DNA of 64,000 nucleotides from Amycolatopsis sp. WAC 01376 (GCF_003947415.1 NZ_QHKL01000009.1:310001-374000), one strand, 5' to 3'; shown: positions 24,078-33,043, counted from the stretch's first letter. The notes: generated by a model from the sequence alone, not told the origin. Made by a program: numbers and translations.

Positions 24078-26581
24078 TGCGGAAACTCGTCGTCGCGGGA
24101 CACGGCATGGTCGCGCACCGGCTCGTGGAAGCGGTGCGCGCGGAGGACAAGACCGGCGAGTGGCAGATCGTCGTCCTCGCCGAGGAGGCGCGGCCCGCAT
24201 ACGACCGTGTCGCCCTGACGTCCTATGTGGACACTTGGGATCCGGCTTCCCTCGCTCTGGACGGAGCGGACTACGCGGAAGACCCGCTGGTCGAGCTGCG
24301 GCTCGGTGACGCGGTGGTCTCGGTGGACCGGGACCGCAAGGTCGTCGTCACCGAAGCCGGCTACGAGCAGCCGTACGACGCTCTCGTCCTGGCGACCGGT
24401 TCACGGCCGTTCGTCCCGCCGGTGCCGGGACACGATCTTCCGGGCTGCTTCGTCTACCGGACGATCGAGGACCTCGACGCGATCCGGGAAGCCGCTCAGC
24501 GGCCCGGGCGCGGACGTCGTTCGGCGGTCGTCATCGGTGGCGGACTCCTGGGGCTGGAAGCCGCGAAGGCGTTGCGGGACATGGGCCTCTCGCCGCACGT
24601 CGTCGAGATGGCGCCGCGCCTGATGCCGCTGCAGGTCGACGAGGGCGGCGGCGGCCTGCTCCGGCGGCTGATCACCGACCTCGACGTGACCGTCCACACG
24701 GGAACGTCGACCGACGCCATCGAGCCGGACGGCGAGCGCTACATCGCGAAGCTCGGCAACGGTACGGAACTCGACGTCGATCTCGTGGTGTTCTCCGCCG
24801 GTATCCGGCCGCGTGACGATCTGGCGCGTTCGTCCGGGCTGGAGGTCGGTGCGCGGGGCGGCATCCTGGTCGACGACACCTGCCGGACGTCGGATCCGGC
24901 GGTGTACGCGATCGGCGAATGCGCGGCCGTGGACGGCAAGGTGTACGGCATCGTGGCGCCGGGGTACGCGATGGCGGAGATCGTCGCGGCGCGGTTGACC
25001 GGCGGCGAGGGCACGTTCCCCGAGCCGGACATGTCGACGAAGCTCAAGCTCATGGGCGTCGACGTCGCGAGCTTCGGCGACGCGCACGCGGCGACCGAGG
25101 GTGCGCTGGAGGTGGCGTTCAACGACGCCGTCGCCGGGACGTACAAGAAGCTCGTCATCTCGGACGACTCGAAGACGTTGCTCGGCGGGGTGCTCGTCGG
25201 CGACGCGAGCGAGTTCAACACCCTGCGCGCGATGGTCGGCAGGCCGCTGCCCGCCGAGCCCGGCGCGATCCTCGCCCCCGCCGGTGGCGGGGCGGCGGTC
25301 GGTGTCGACGCGCTGCCCGACGCCGCGCAGATCTGTTCCTGCAACGCGGTTTCCAAGGGCGCGATCACGCACGCGATCACCGAAGAGGGCTGCGATTCGG
25401 TCGCCAAGATCAAGGGCTGCACCCGCGCCGGGACGGCCTGTGGATCGTGTGTCCCGCTGCTGGGCAAGCTGCTGACGGCTTGCGGTGTCGAGCAGTCGAA
25501 GGCGCTGTGCGAGCACTTCCCGCAGTCGCGCGCGGAGCTGTTCCAGATCCTCCAGGCCACGCGGATCACCACGTTCAGCGAGATGATCGACCGCTACGGC
25601 ACCGGAACCGGCTGCGCCATCTGCAAACCGGCGATCGCGTCCATCCTGGCCACGCTGGGCAACGGGCACATCCTCGCCGGCGAGCAGGCGACGTTGCAGG
25701 ACACCAACGACAAGTTCCTCGCGAACCTGCAGCGCAACGGGACCTACTCGGTCGTCCCGCGGATCCCCGGCGGCGAGGTCACGCCGGAGAAGCTCATGGT
25801 GATCGCGCAGGTGGCGATGGATTTCGGGCTGTACACCAAGATCACCGGCGGACAGCGGATCGACCTGTTCGGTGCCACCGTCGACCAGTTGCCGCTGATC
25901 TGGCGGCGGCTCGTCGACGCCGGATTCGAGTCGGGACACGCGTACGGGAAGTCGTTGCGCACGGTGAAGTCGTGCGTCGGTTCGACGTGGTGCCGCTACG
26001 GCGTGCAGGACAGTGTGGGGCTGGCGATCGAGCTGGAGCTGCGCTACCGCGGCTTGCGGTCACCGCACAAGCTGAAGTCCGCGGTTTCGGGCTGCGCGCG
26101 GGAATGCGCCGAGGCGCGGAGCAAGGACTTCGGCGTCATCGCGACCGACAAGGGCTGGAACCTCTACGTCGGCGGCAACGGCGGCGCGACCCCGCGGCAC
26201 GCGGATCTGCTCGTGTCCGAAGTGGACACCGAGACACTGATCCGCACGATCGACCGGTTCCTGATGTTCTACGTCCGCACGGCCGACCGCCTGCAGCGCA
26301 CCGCGCCGTGGGTCGAGGAGATGGAAGGCGGGCTCGACCACCTGCGCGCGGTGATCGTCGACGACAAGCTCGGCATCTGCGAGGACCTCGACGCGGCGAT
26401 GGCCAAACACGTCGGCGACTACGCCGACGAGTGGCGCGGTGTGCTCGAAGACCCGGAGAAGCTGGCGAAGTTCAGCTCGTTCGTCAACGCGCCGGGCACG
26501 CCGGATCCGACGATCTCGTTCCGCACCGAACGCGACCAGAAGGTGCCCGTGCTGCTGGGCATCCCGGAGGTGAAGCAGTGA
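24077..26581 (+). CDS. nirB: Nitrite reductase [NAD(P)H] large subunit
   Basis: An 834-residue cytoplasmic siroheme nitrite reductase making ammonium. Order: FAD domain (VVAGHGMVAHRLVEA), NAD domain (VIGGGLLGLEAAKAL), BFD [2Fe-2S] domain (CSCNAVSKG ... CTRAGTACGSC), a second Cys-containing BFD-like stretch (GTGCAICKP), then the sulfite-reductase domains. The siroheme/[4Fe-4S] ligands are visible as C-x5-C (SCVGSTWC) and C-x3-C (GCARECAEA) near residues 634 and 673. Full length for the family. Confidence 0.95.
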   Translation: MRKLVVAGHGMVAHRLVEAVRAEDKTGEWQIVVLAEEARPAYDRVALTSYVDTWDPASLALDGADYAEDPLVELRLGDAVVSVDRDRKVVVTEAGYEQPYDALVLATGSRPFVPPVPGHDLPGCFVYRTIEDLDAIREAAQRPGRGRRSAVVIGGGLLGLEAAKALRDMGLSPHVVEMAPRLMPLQVDEGGGGLLRRLITDLDVTVHTGTSTDAIEPDGERYIAKLGNGTELDVDLVVFSAGIRPRDDLARSSGLEVGARGGILVDDTCRTSDPAVYAIGECAAVDGKVYGIVAPGYAMAEIVAARLTGGEGTFPEPDMSTKLKLMGVDVASFGDAHAATEGALEVAFNDAVAGTYKKLVISDDSKTLLGGVLVGDASEFNTLRAMVGRPLPAEPGAILAPAGGGAAVGVDALPDAAQICSCNAVSKGAITHAITEEGCDSVAKIKGCTRAGTACGSCVPLLGKLLTACGVEQSKALCEHFPQSRAELFQILQATRITTFSEMIDRYGTGTGCAICKPAIASILATLGNGHILAGEQATLQDTNDKFLANLQRNGTYSVVPRIPGGEVTPEKLMVIAQVAMDFGLYTKITGGQRIDLFGATVDQLPLIWRRLVDAGFESGHAYGKSLRTVKSCVGSTWCRYGVQDSVGLAIELELRYRGLRSPHKLKSAVSGCARECAEARSKDFGVIATDKGWNLYVGGNGGATPRHADLLVSEVDTETLIRTIDRFLMFYVRTADRLQRTAPWVEEMEGGLDHLRAVIVDDKLGICEDLDAAMAKHVGDYADEWRGVLEDPEKLAKFSSFVNAPGTPDPTISFRTERDQKVPVLLGIPEVKQ

Positions 26582-26925
26582 CGACCTCGATCGAGCGCAC
26601 CTGGACCGCCGTCTGCGCGGCGGGCGCGGTCCCCGAATGGTCCGGTGTCGCCGCCCTGCTCGACGGCGGCGTGCAGGTGGCGATCTTCCGGCTGCCCGGC
26701 GACCGGTGGTACGCACTGTCCAATATGGACCCGATCAGCGGCGCGGCGGTGCTTTCGCGGGGGATCGTCGGCGACGCGGGCGGAGTCCCCGTGGTGGCGT
26801 CGCCGGTGTACAAGGAACGCTTCGACCTGCGGACCGGCGCATGCCTCGACGCCGAGGGTGTCTCGGTCGAGGCGTACCGGGTGCGGGTCTCCGGGGGAGT
26901 GGTGGAGGTGGAATTCTCACCGTGA
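26578..26925 (+). CDS. nirD: Nitrite reductase small subunit
   Basis: A 115-residue Rieske-fold subunit. The usual Rieske CxH and CxxH cluster ligands are absent (NMDPISGAAVLSRG stands where the first pair would be). This is normal for NirD, which is structural rather than redox-active. Four-base overlaps (GTGA) with nirB before and the regulator after show tight coupling. Confidence 0.9.
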   Translation: MTTSIERTWTAVCAAGAVPEWSGVAALLDGGVQVAIFRLPGDRWYALSNMDPISGAAVLSRGIVGDAGGVPVVASPVYKERFDLRTGACLDAEGVSVEAYRVRVSGGVVEVEFSP

Positions 26926-28025
26926 CAGAAGTCCTTCCCCTGGCGGGATTCGTCATCGGGATCACGGCGGCGCGACGGGCTGACGAGCTCGGCGCGCTGT
27001 TCGTGCGTAAGGGTGCGACCGTGCGCTACGGTCCGGCCATCCGGATCGTGCCGCTCGCCGACGACACCGAACTGCGGTCGGCGACCATGCGGTTGCTGGA
27101 AGACCGCGTCGACGTCGTCGTCGCGACGACCGGGATCGGCTTCCGCGGCTGGGTCGAGGCGGCCGAAGGCTGGGGGCTGGGGGAGGAGTTGCTGGACAGC
27201 CTGGGGAATTCGGCGCTGCTCGCACGCGGTCCGAAGGCCAAAGGAGCGATCCGCGCGGCCGGGCTTTCGGAGGACTACTCGCCCAGTTCGGAGAGCAACG
27301 CCGAGGTGCTGCGGCACCTGCTCGATTCCGGTGTGGACGGTCAGCGGATCGCGGTGCAGCTGCACGGCGAGCCGCTTCCGTACTTTGTGGACAGTCTACG
27401 CGCGGCGGGTGCCGAGGTGATCGAGGTCCCGGTGTATCGCTGGGTCGGCCCGGCCGACCGCGGGCCGCTGGACCGGTTGCTGGACGCCGTCCTCGACGGC
27501 TCAGTGGACGCGTTGCCGTTCACCAGCGCGCCCGCCGCCGCGTCACTGCTGGCGGTGGCGAAGCGGACCGGGAAACTGCCGGGAGTCGTGCGGGCACTGG
27601 AAAAACGCGTCGTGGTCGCCTGTGTCGGACCGATCACCGCGGCGCCGCTGGCCGCCCTCGGGATCCCGACGGTCCAGCCCGCGCGGTCGCGGATCGGGGC
27701 GTTGGCGCGGACGGTGTCCGACGCGCTCGAAGCCCGTTCACCGCGGTTGCGTGCGGGCGGGCGGAGTATCGAACTGCGCGGTCAGGCGGCACTCGTCGAC
27801 GGGCAGTGGTGCGACATCGCGCCCGCGCCGATGGCGATGCTGCGGGCGCTGGCGGAGTCACCGGGGCGGGTGTTCTCCCGGCGGGAGCTGGTCGCCGCGT
27901 TGCCCGACGGCGGCGAGGAGCACGCCGTCGAGACCGCCATCGGCCGCCTGCGGAGCTCTCTGGGGTCACCGAAACTCGTCCAGACGGTGGTGAAACGGGG
28001 CTACCGCCTGGCCGTCGACACGTGA
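26922..28025 (+). CDS. nnaR: HemD-like/winged-helix regulator of nitrate assimilation (NnaR type)
   Basis: 367 residues: a uroporphyrinogen-III synthase (HemD) domain (about 1-265; VVVATTGIGFRGWVEAAEGWGL, FTSAPAAASLL) fused to an OmpR-type DNA-binding winged helix (about 275-367; MLRALAESPGRVFSRRELVAAL, VETAIGRLRSSLG, VVKRGYRL). Streptomyces NnaR has this architecture and works with GlnR on nitrate genes. Here it is the last gene of the nitrate operon, so feedback by a tetrapyrrole or siroheme precursor is an attractive inference. Whether the HemD domain keeps enzyme activity is unclear. Confidence 0.82.
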   Translation: MTEVLPLAGFVIGITAARRADELGALFVRKGATVRYGPAIRIVPLADDTELRSATMRLLEDRVDVVVATTGIGFRGWVEAAEGWGLGEELLDSLGNSALLARGPKAKGAIRAAGLSEDYSPSSESNAEVLRHLLDSGVDGQRIAVQLHGEPLPYFVDSLRAAGAEVIEVPVYRWVGPADRGPLDRLLDAVLDGSVDALPFTSAPAAASLLAVAKRTGKLPGVVRALEKRVVVACVGPITAAPLAALGIPTVQPARSRIGALARTVSDALEARSPRLRAGGRSIELRGQAALVDGQWCDIAPAPMAMLRALAESPGRVFSRRELVAALPDGGEEHAVETAIGRLRSSLGSPKLVQTVVKRGYRLAVDT

Positions 28026-28027
28026 GA

Positions 28028-28095
28028 CCCGCGTTTCGTCCTCTGAATGCGGTCCTTGCGCGCGCAACTACCGCATTCAGAGGACGAAACGCGGG
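28028..28095. repeat. Palindrome, class D
   Basis: The best class D copy: 26-bp perfect arms (28028-28053 and 28070-28095, word CCTCTGAATGC) and the 16-base loop CCTTGCGCGCGCAACT. It fills the convergent junction, starting 2 bases after the regulator stop and ending 7 bases before the next stop. Confidence 0.93.
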
Positions 28096-28102
28096 AGGTC
28101 GG

Positions 28103-29221
28103 TCAGGCGAAGGTGACGCGGAAGTCGGGGAACTCCCGGGCGGCGGCGACGCGGGCCGCCTCCTCCTCGGCGGCCTTCCGCACGGCCGGACGGAGGGCGT
28201 CGAACGGGGTGACGGTGAAGTCGAGCCGTTTCTTGCCGCTCGCCTTGGCCCGCCATACGCCGGCGATCTCGCCGTCGGCCAGCAGCGCGCCGGGACTGCC
28301 GAGGATCTTCCAGACTTCTTTCTGCCGCGCCTTGTCCGGCACCAGCACGGCACGGTCGCGCGCCTGGACGAACGGGTCCAGCGGCGGCAGCAGGCGCACC
28401 ACGTCCGGCTCCGGCGGCTTTTCCAGCAGCGGCACACAGTCTTCCGGCAGGAACGCTTTCTTGCCGCCGACTCGGACCTCGACGAGACCGTCCGGCCACA
28501 TCGCGTCGACGCCGGTGCGGGTCGTTCCGACGTAGGCGGCGGCGTCACCGGGGGCGGCGGGACCGTTGATCCGCAGATAGCCCTCGACCACGCGTTTGGC
28601 CGCCTCGACGTCCGGCGACGTCTTGAGCCGACCCCGCTTTTCCAGTGGTGCCAACGTCGCCGGGGTCGCGCCCGCCTCCAGCCGGACTCCGGCGTGGATC
28701 GACGCGACCCGCATCAACTGCTCGTAGATGTGCACGACACCGCAGCCGCGGCAGGCGTACGAAAGGCCTTCGGGGATCAGTTTCGTGACAGCGCCGCTCA
28801 CCGTGCCCTTGGTCTGCGTACCGGTGACGACCTCGCGGATCGCTTTCGCGGCGGTGAACAGCGCGTCCGTCGCGGACATGGCCGCGTCCTCGACCTGCTT
28901 GCGCTGCCAGAGGATCCGCGCCATCGCGTCCTTCTCGTCGAGTGGCACGAGCGCGGCCCGGATCGCGTCGAGCTCCGCGCGACGGTGGAAATGCGGCGCG
29001 CCGCGATGCGTCCACGCGAGCACGAAGCGCTCGTCGTCCCAGACCGCGGGCGTGATGTCGCCGTCGATCCGGGCGGCAAGGCCCAGCAGAGCGGTGTCCC
29101 GCACGGAATCCTGCAGCCCGAGGTCGAACACGGCCGCCGCGGCCGGATCCCTCTCGTCACGGTGCAGTCCGTGCGCCGCGATCCGGTACGCCAGCACCTG
29201 CTCGCGATCGACCTCGAGCAC
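28103..29221 (-). CDS. Winged-helix DNA-binding protein, AlkZ/YcaQ-like (PF06224)
   Basis: A 372-residue protein of the HTH_42 (PF06224) superfamily, which includes the DNA glycosylases AlkZ and YcaQ that excise bulky adducts or open crosslinks. Visible blocks: AWTHRGAPHFHRR near residue 70, the tandem winged-helix region with VEGYLRINGPAAPGDAAAYVG, and the C-terminal LPPLDPFVQARDRA ... GEIAGVWR. I cannot confirm the AlkZ catalytic Gln motif, so the protein may bind rather than cut. GTG start with GGGAGG seven bases upstream. Confidence 0.78.
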   Translation of the reverse strand: MLEVDREQVLAYRIAAHGLHRDERDPAAAAVFDLGLQDSVRDTALLGLAARIDGDITPAVWDDERFVLAWTHRGAPHFHRRAELDAIRAALVPLDEKDAMARILWQRKQVEDAAMSATDALFTAAKAIREVVTGTQTKGTVSGAVTKLIPEGLSYACRGCGVVHIYEQLMRVASIHAGVRLEAGATPATLAPLEKRGRLKTSPDVEAAKRVVEGYLRINGPAAPGDAAAYVGTTRTGVDAMWPDGLVEVRVGGKKAFLPEDCVPLLEKPPEPDVVRLLPPLDPFVQARDRAVLVPDKARQKEVWKILGSPGALLADGEIAGVWRAKASGKKRLDFTVTPFDALRPAVRKAAEEEAARVAAAREFPDFRVTFA

Positions 29222-29230
29222 TGGTCCTCC

Positions 29231-29626
29231 CTAGAGCGCGTATTCGAACGTGTACGACATCGTCGGCTCACCGAGTGCGCCGGTCGTGGTGCCGGTGCCG
29301 GTGATCCCGGCGAGTTCACCCGTTCCGGAGCCTTCGACGACCGTGAACGCCGACGAGATGCCCTTCGCGTCGAACCCGGTGTCGTGCTTGATCACGAAGC
29401 TTCCCTTGCGCCCGTCCACACTGCCTTCGATCCTTTCGAGACCGGGGGACGTCGTTCCGCCGCCGTCGAAGCCCTCGCCCGCGTAGTACAGCAGGTAGTC
29501 GATGACCGCCTCGCCTTCGATCAGCCCGCTGTAGGCGAAGGTGGCGTGCGCGTGTGCCACGCGCGGCCCGCCCTCCGTGCCGCTGACGAGGGCTTCTTCC
29601 CAGTTCTTCATGGCGAACGTGTTCAT
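29231..29626 (-). CDS. DUF3224 family protein
   Basis: A 131-residue DUF3224 protein, a small beta-barrel family of unknown function (SGLIEGEAVIDYLLYYAGE, FVIKHDTGFDAKG, GELAGITGTG). No signal peptide. It lies 9 bp upstream of the winged-helix gene, so the two probably form an operon. It is divergent from a WYL regulator across a CCTGTCA/TGTCAGG site, and regulation by that protein is likely. Confidence 0.85.
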   Translation of the reverse strand: MNTFAMKNWEEALVSGTEGGPRVAHAHATFAYSGLIEGEAVIDYLLYYAGEGFDGGGTTSPGLERIEGSVDGRKGSFVIKHDTGFDAKGISSAFTVVEGSGTGELAGITGTGTTTGALGEPTMSYTFEYAL

Positions 29627-29647
29627 GGGTTCACCCTGTCAGCCATA

Positions 29648-29666
29648 CCTGTCAGATCATGTCAGG
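29648..29666. promoter_or_regulatory. Candidate operator CCTGTCA-N5-TGTCAGG
   Basis: Near-symmetrical site in the 60-bp gap between divergent DUF3224 and WYL-regulator genes; a further direct copy CCTGTCAG is at 29635-29642. DeoR-like YafY regulators often bind such spaced repeats at their own promoter. Confidence 0.55.
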
Positions 29667-29686
29667 TTTTCGGGGATACTGGGGTC

Positions 29687-30655
29687 ATGCGCGCGAGCAG
29701 ACTCCTGTCGGTCCTCCTCCTGCTGCAGAACCGCGGCCGGATGACGGCCGAGGAGCTGGCGACCGAGCTGGAGGTCTCGGTCCGGACGGTCTACCGCGAT
29801 GTCGAGGCGCTGTCCGCGGCCGGCGTGCCGGTGTACGCCGATCGCGGGCGCACCGGCGGATATCAGCTCATCGACGGCTATCGCACGCGGCTGACCGGAC
29901 TGACCGAAGAGGAGGCGCAATCGCTTTCGCTGGCGGGCCTGCCGGGCGCGGCCGCCGAACTGGGGCTGGGCACGGTCCTCGCCGCCGCGCAGCTCAAACT
30001 GCACGCGGCCATGCCCGCGGAACTGCGCGCCGGGGCGAGCAAGGTCTCCGACCGGTTCTACCTGGACGTTCCCGGCTGGCATCGCGGGATCGAGAGCCTG
30101 CCGCGACTGTCCGAACTGGCCGACGCGGTCTGGCACGCGCGGCGGATCAAGGTCCGGTACGAACGCTGGGGGCAGCGGAAGGTCGATCGCGTCCTCGACC
30201 CGCTCGGCCTGATCCTCAAGGCGGGCAACTGGTATCTCGCGGCGCGATGCGACGGGACCGACCGGACCTATCGGGTCTCCCGCATCGAAGAGCTCGACGA
30301 TCTCGGTGAGACCTTCGAGCGGCCGTCCGACTTCGACCTCGCGCGCTACTGGCAGGAGTGGTCGGAGCAGTTCGAAAAGCGGATGTACTCGCGAGTGGCG
30401 GTGGTCCGGCTGAACGAGTTCGCCCGCATACTGGTGCCGTTCTATCTCGGAGCCGTCGGCGCGCGGGCGTTGCGGGAAGCGGACGCCGAGCCGGACGAAA
30501 ACGGCTGGCTCACGATGGAACTGCCCGTGGAGCCGGGAGAACCGGCCGTCGGTGAACTGCTGCGGTTCGGCGGGAACCTCGAAGTGCTCGAACCGCCGGA
30601 GCTGCGCGAGCGGCTGGCGGAGGAGATCAGGAAGATGGGCGCGCGTTATGGCTGA
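29687..30655 (+). CDS. WYL-domain (YafY-like) transcriptional regulator
   Basis: 322 residues: an N-terminal HTH_11 (LLSVLLLLQNRGRMTAEELA, SVRTVYRDVEALSAAGVPVY), a central WYL domain (GNWYLAARCDGTDRTYRVSRI, about 180-200) and a WCX C-terminal extension (MELPVEPGEPAVGELLRFGGN). WYL proteins sense ligands, including nucleic acids in the PafBC case; here the signal is unknown. The start ATG is the first residue of the fold. It overlaps the second HemD-like gene by eight bases, so the two are co-translated. Confidence 0.9.
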   Translation: MRASRLLSVLLLLQNRGRMTAEELATELEVSVRTVYRDVEALSAAGVPVYADRGRTGGYQLIDGYRTRLTGLTEEEAQSLSLAGLPGAAAELGLGTVLAAAQLKLHAAMPAELRAGASKVSDRFYLDVPGWHRGIESLPRLSELADAVWHARRIKVRYERWGQRKVDRVLDPLGLILKAGNWYLAARCDGTDRTYRVSRIEELDDLGETFERPSDFDLARYWQEWSEQFEKRMYSRVAVVRLNEFARILVPFYLGAVGARALREADAEPDENGWLTMELPVEPGEPAVGELLRFGGNLEVLEPPELRERLAEEIRKMGARYG

Positions 30656-31457
30656 CCTGGACGGAATCACGATCGGGATCACCGCCGAGCGGCGGGCCGA
30701 CGACTTCATCGGCGCGTTGGTGCGGCACGGCGCGACCGTCCTGCACGCGCCCACCATCCGCATCGTCCCGCTGCCCGACGACACCGAACTCCGGGCGGCG
30801 ACGGACGCCGTGCTGGCCGGACCGGTCGGGTTCACCGCGGTCACCACCGGCGCCGGGTTCCGCGGCTGGCTTTCGGCGGCCGAAGGCTGGGGGCTGCGCG
30901 AACCGTTGCTGGAGCGGCTGGCGGCGTCACGGATCTTCGTGCGCGGACCGAAAGCGGCAGGCGCCGTGCGCGGCGAGGGGCTGCGCGAGGAATTCTCCGC
31001 GCCAGAGGAGAGCAACGCGGAACTGTTCGAAGGCTTGCGCGACGCCGGGGTCGGCGGCGCACGGGTCGCCGTCCAGCTGCACGGAACCCTGCTGCCCGAA
31101 CTCACCGGTTCACTGCGGGACGCGGGCGCGGACGTCGTCCAGGCGCAGCCGTACCGCTGGCTTTCGCCCGCCGACGTCGGACCTGTGCACGAACTCGTCG
31201 AAAGTGTGCTGTCCGGACGCGTGCACGCGTTGGCCTTCACCTCCGCTCCGGCGGCCACGAACCTGCTCACGCTGGCGGGTTCGCGTCGCGAGGAACTCCT
31301 TGCTGCACTGCGAGGTCCGGTGTTGTGCGCATGCGTCGGACCGGTGACCGCGGCGCCGCTGGAAGCCGCCGGGGTGCCGACCGTCCAGCCCGAACGTCAG
31401 CGACTCGGCGCGCTCGTCAAACTTCTCGTCGCGGAACTGCGCATTCGGCCGTCTTGA
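30648..31457 (+). CDS. Second HemD-like (uroporphyrinogen-III synthase fold) protein
   Basis: A 269-residue stand-alone HemD-fold protein, clearly a paralogue of the HemD half of the nitrate-operon regulator: it shares TIRIVPLPDDTELRAAT, FRGWLSAAEGWGL, ESNAELFEGL and FTSAPAAAT, but has no DNA-binding tail. Its start lies inside the end of the WYL regulator gene. Housekeeping HemD normally sits in the hem cluster, so a ligand-sensing partner for the WYL protein is possible. This is an inference; it may also be a spare synthase. Confidence 0.8.
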   Translation: MADLDGITIGITAERRADDFIGALVRHGATVLHAPTIRIVPLPDDTELRAATDAVLAGPVGFTAVTTGAGFRGWLSAAEGWGLREPLLERLAASRIFVRGPKAAGAVRGEGLREEFSAPEESNAELFEGLRDAGVGGARVAVQLHGTLLPELTGSLRDAGADVVQAQPYRWLSPADVGPVHELVESVLSGRVHALAFTSAPAATNLLTLAGSRREELLAALRGPVLCACVGPVTAAPLEAAGVPTVQPERQRLGALVKLLVAELRIRPS

Positions 31458-31511
31458 CGCGGCTAGCCCGCTTTGCCAGGCTCGACACATCGGACGCGGG
31501 GAGGGCGGCGG

Positions 31512-32801
31512 ATGTCCGAGTCTCAATCGGTCACGTTCGTGCGCGCGATGTTGCGAAAGGGCTCCTCGGTCTTGGGCGCGAGCCCCGCCGACGAAGCACC
31601 CGACCCCGATTCCGTTCCCGACTGGCGCTACCGGGAAGACTCCGCGGACTCGCTGCTGATGCGCGCCATGCGCTACTCCGCCCTCGGCCCGATCTTCTAC
31701 CGTGTGGCCGCGTTTCCCAAGGTATACATCGGTTTCCTGGTCGCGAACGGTTCGGCGGGGATCGTCCCGGTGTTGAGCACGACGCTACTGGCGGTGCTGC
31801 TCAACGTCTTCGCGGTCTGGTGGGTCGTGAAGGGCCGCGGGATCCGGGCGAAGACGTCCGGACGGCTGATGTACGCGGATCTCGCCGTGGGCGTGGTGCT
31901 CACGACGATCGTGGCCGTGGCCGCGCCCACCGAGATCCAGCCGTTCGCCATCGACGTCGCGTGGACGTGGATGGTCGGGACGGTGGCGTTGTGGACGCTG
32001 TCGTTCGGGCTGCCCGCCGCTTGCCTGCTGCTGATCGGGGCCCTGCCGTTCCGCGCGTTCCTGACCTGGATCGGCGGACTCCCGATCGACCATCCGCTCG
32101 CGGTGAGCCGATCGGTCGGCTGCATGGTCGCGCTCGTCGTGGCGATGGTGACCACGGCCGGGATCCTGATCCTGCTCGGCGTCGGCACCCGGTTCGCGCT
32201 GGGCATCGGGATGCGCCGCGGGCAGCGCGCCGAACGCCTGCGGACCCAGCGGGTCATGCACGACTCCGTGCTCCAAACGCTGGAAGCGATGGGCATGGAG
32301 GCGCCCGACGACGACTCCGCCGCCGCGCAACGGCTCGCCGAGATGCGTGCCGCGGCCCGGGCGCAGGCCGCCGAACTGCGCCGCGAACTGGCCGGTCCCG
32401 ACGCGCCGTCGGCACGCGGCCTCGCCGCGGACCTCGCCGAGGTCGCCACCGAAATGGCGCGCGACGGCCTCCGCACCCAACTCGTCGCCGCCGAGACCGA
32501 AGAGAACTACCGCCTCTCGCACGCCCGCCGGACCGCCATCCGCGACGCCGTCCGCGAAGCGCTTCGAAACACCGTGAAGCACGCCGGAACGAACCAGGTC
32601 GTGCTTCGCGTCGAGGAGTCCGAAGGCGGCGTCGCGGTCATCGCGCGGGATCAGGGGACCGGCTTCAGCATGCTGGACCGGCCGCCGGGGTTCGGGATCA
32701 GCCAGTCGATCATGGCGCGGCTGGCGGAGGTCGGCGGGCGGGGGACGATCGATTCGCATCCGGGGCGGGGGACGCGGGTGACACTCTGGGTGCCGCACTG
32801 A
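31512..32801 (+). CDS. Orphan sensor histidine kinase (NarL-partner type)
   Basis: 429 residues. About six membrane segments (residues 70-230) without a large extracellular loop, then a coiled region with MHDSVLQTLEAMG (about residue 249), the phosphoacceptor-His motif of HisKA_3 kinases, and a HATPase_c domain (EALRNTVKHAG N-box, DQGTGF G1, GFGISQSI, GRGTRVTLWV). No response regulator gene is next to it. The ATG at 31512 follows GGGCGG. The signal is unknown. Confidence 0.85.
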   Translation: MSESQSVTFVRAMLRKGSSVLGASPADEAPDPDSVPDWRYREDSADSLLMRAMRYSALGPIFYRVAAFPKVYIGFLVANGSAGIVPVLSTTLLAVLLNVFAVWWVVKGRGIRAKTSGRLMYADLAVGVVLTTIVAVAAPTEIQPFAIDVAWTWMVGTVALWTLSFGLPAACLLLIGALPFRAFLTWIGGLPIDHPLAVSRSVGCMVALVVAMVTTAGILILLGVGTRFALGIGMRRGQRAERLRTQRVMHDSVLQTLEAMGMEAPDDDSAAAQRLAEMRAAARAQAAELRRELAGPDAPSARGLAADLAEVATEMARDGLRTQLVAAETEENYRLSHARRTAIRDAVREALRNTVKHAGTNQVVLRVEESEGGVAVIARDQGTGFSMLDRPPGFGISQSIMARLAEVGGRGTIDSHPGRGTRVTLWVPH

Positions 32802-32840
32802 GCTGTGGCTTGGGCGTGGGGTGCCTGGGGTGACCGGGCC

Positions 32841-32924
32841 GGTCCGTGAAGGACTCCTTGAGGGACCCAGAGTCCGTGAGGGCCTCCTTCACTACCTTCA
32901 GGGTAGGCAAGGAGGCCCTCGCGG
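32841..32924. repeat. Class B elements: one left half and one degraded full copy
   Basis: 32842-32867 (GTCCGTGAAGGACTCCTTGA plus GGGACC) copies the left half of 54240-54294 and is closed by a short GGACTC/GAGTCC stem. A full class B element follows: arms 32874-32896 and 32902-32924 with three mismatches and loop TTCAG, the complement of CTGAA in 6401-6451, so it lies in the opposite orientation. Confidence 0.75.
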
Positions 32925-32954
32925 CACGTTTCCAGCGACACTGAGGTGGGCCAA

Positions 32955-33025
32955 AGTGATAGCAAGGGACCCTTGCTATCACTTACGTAGGCAGGCTAAG
33001 CAAGCGGTAGCAAAGGTCCCTTGCT
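32955..33025. repeat. Class A pair
   Basis: AGCAAGGGACCCTTGCT (32961-32977, inside a 13-bp stem AGTGATAGCAAGG/complement at 32955-32983) and AGCAAAGGTCCCTTGCT (33009-33025). The two units are complementary with one mismatch. Confidence 0.82.
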
Positions 33026-33043
33026 CTCTTTCCGCAGGTCAGC

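Noticed and set aside
26578-26925. NirD as a defective Rieske protein
   Set aside because: Absence of the cluster ligands is normal for assimilatory NirD subunits.
3227-33025. CRISPR array built from the repeated 17-base unit
   Set aside because: Units are dispersed over about 30 kb, mostly in one or two per site, without regular spacers, and no cas gene is present.
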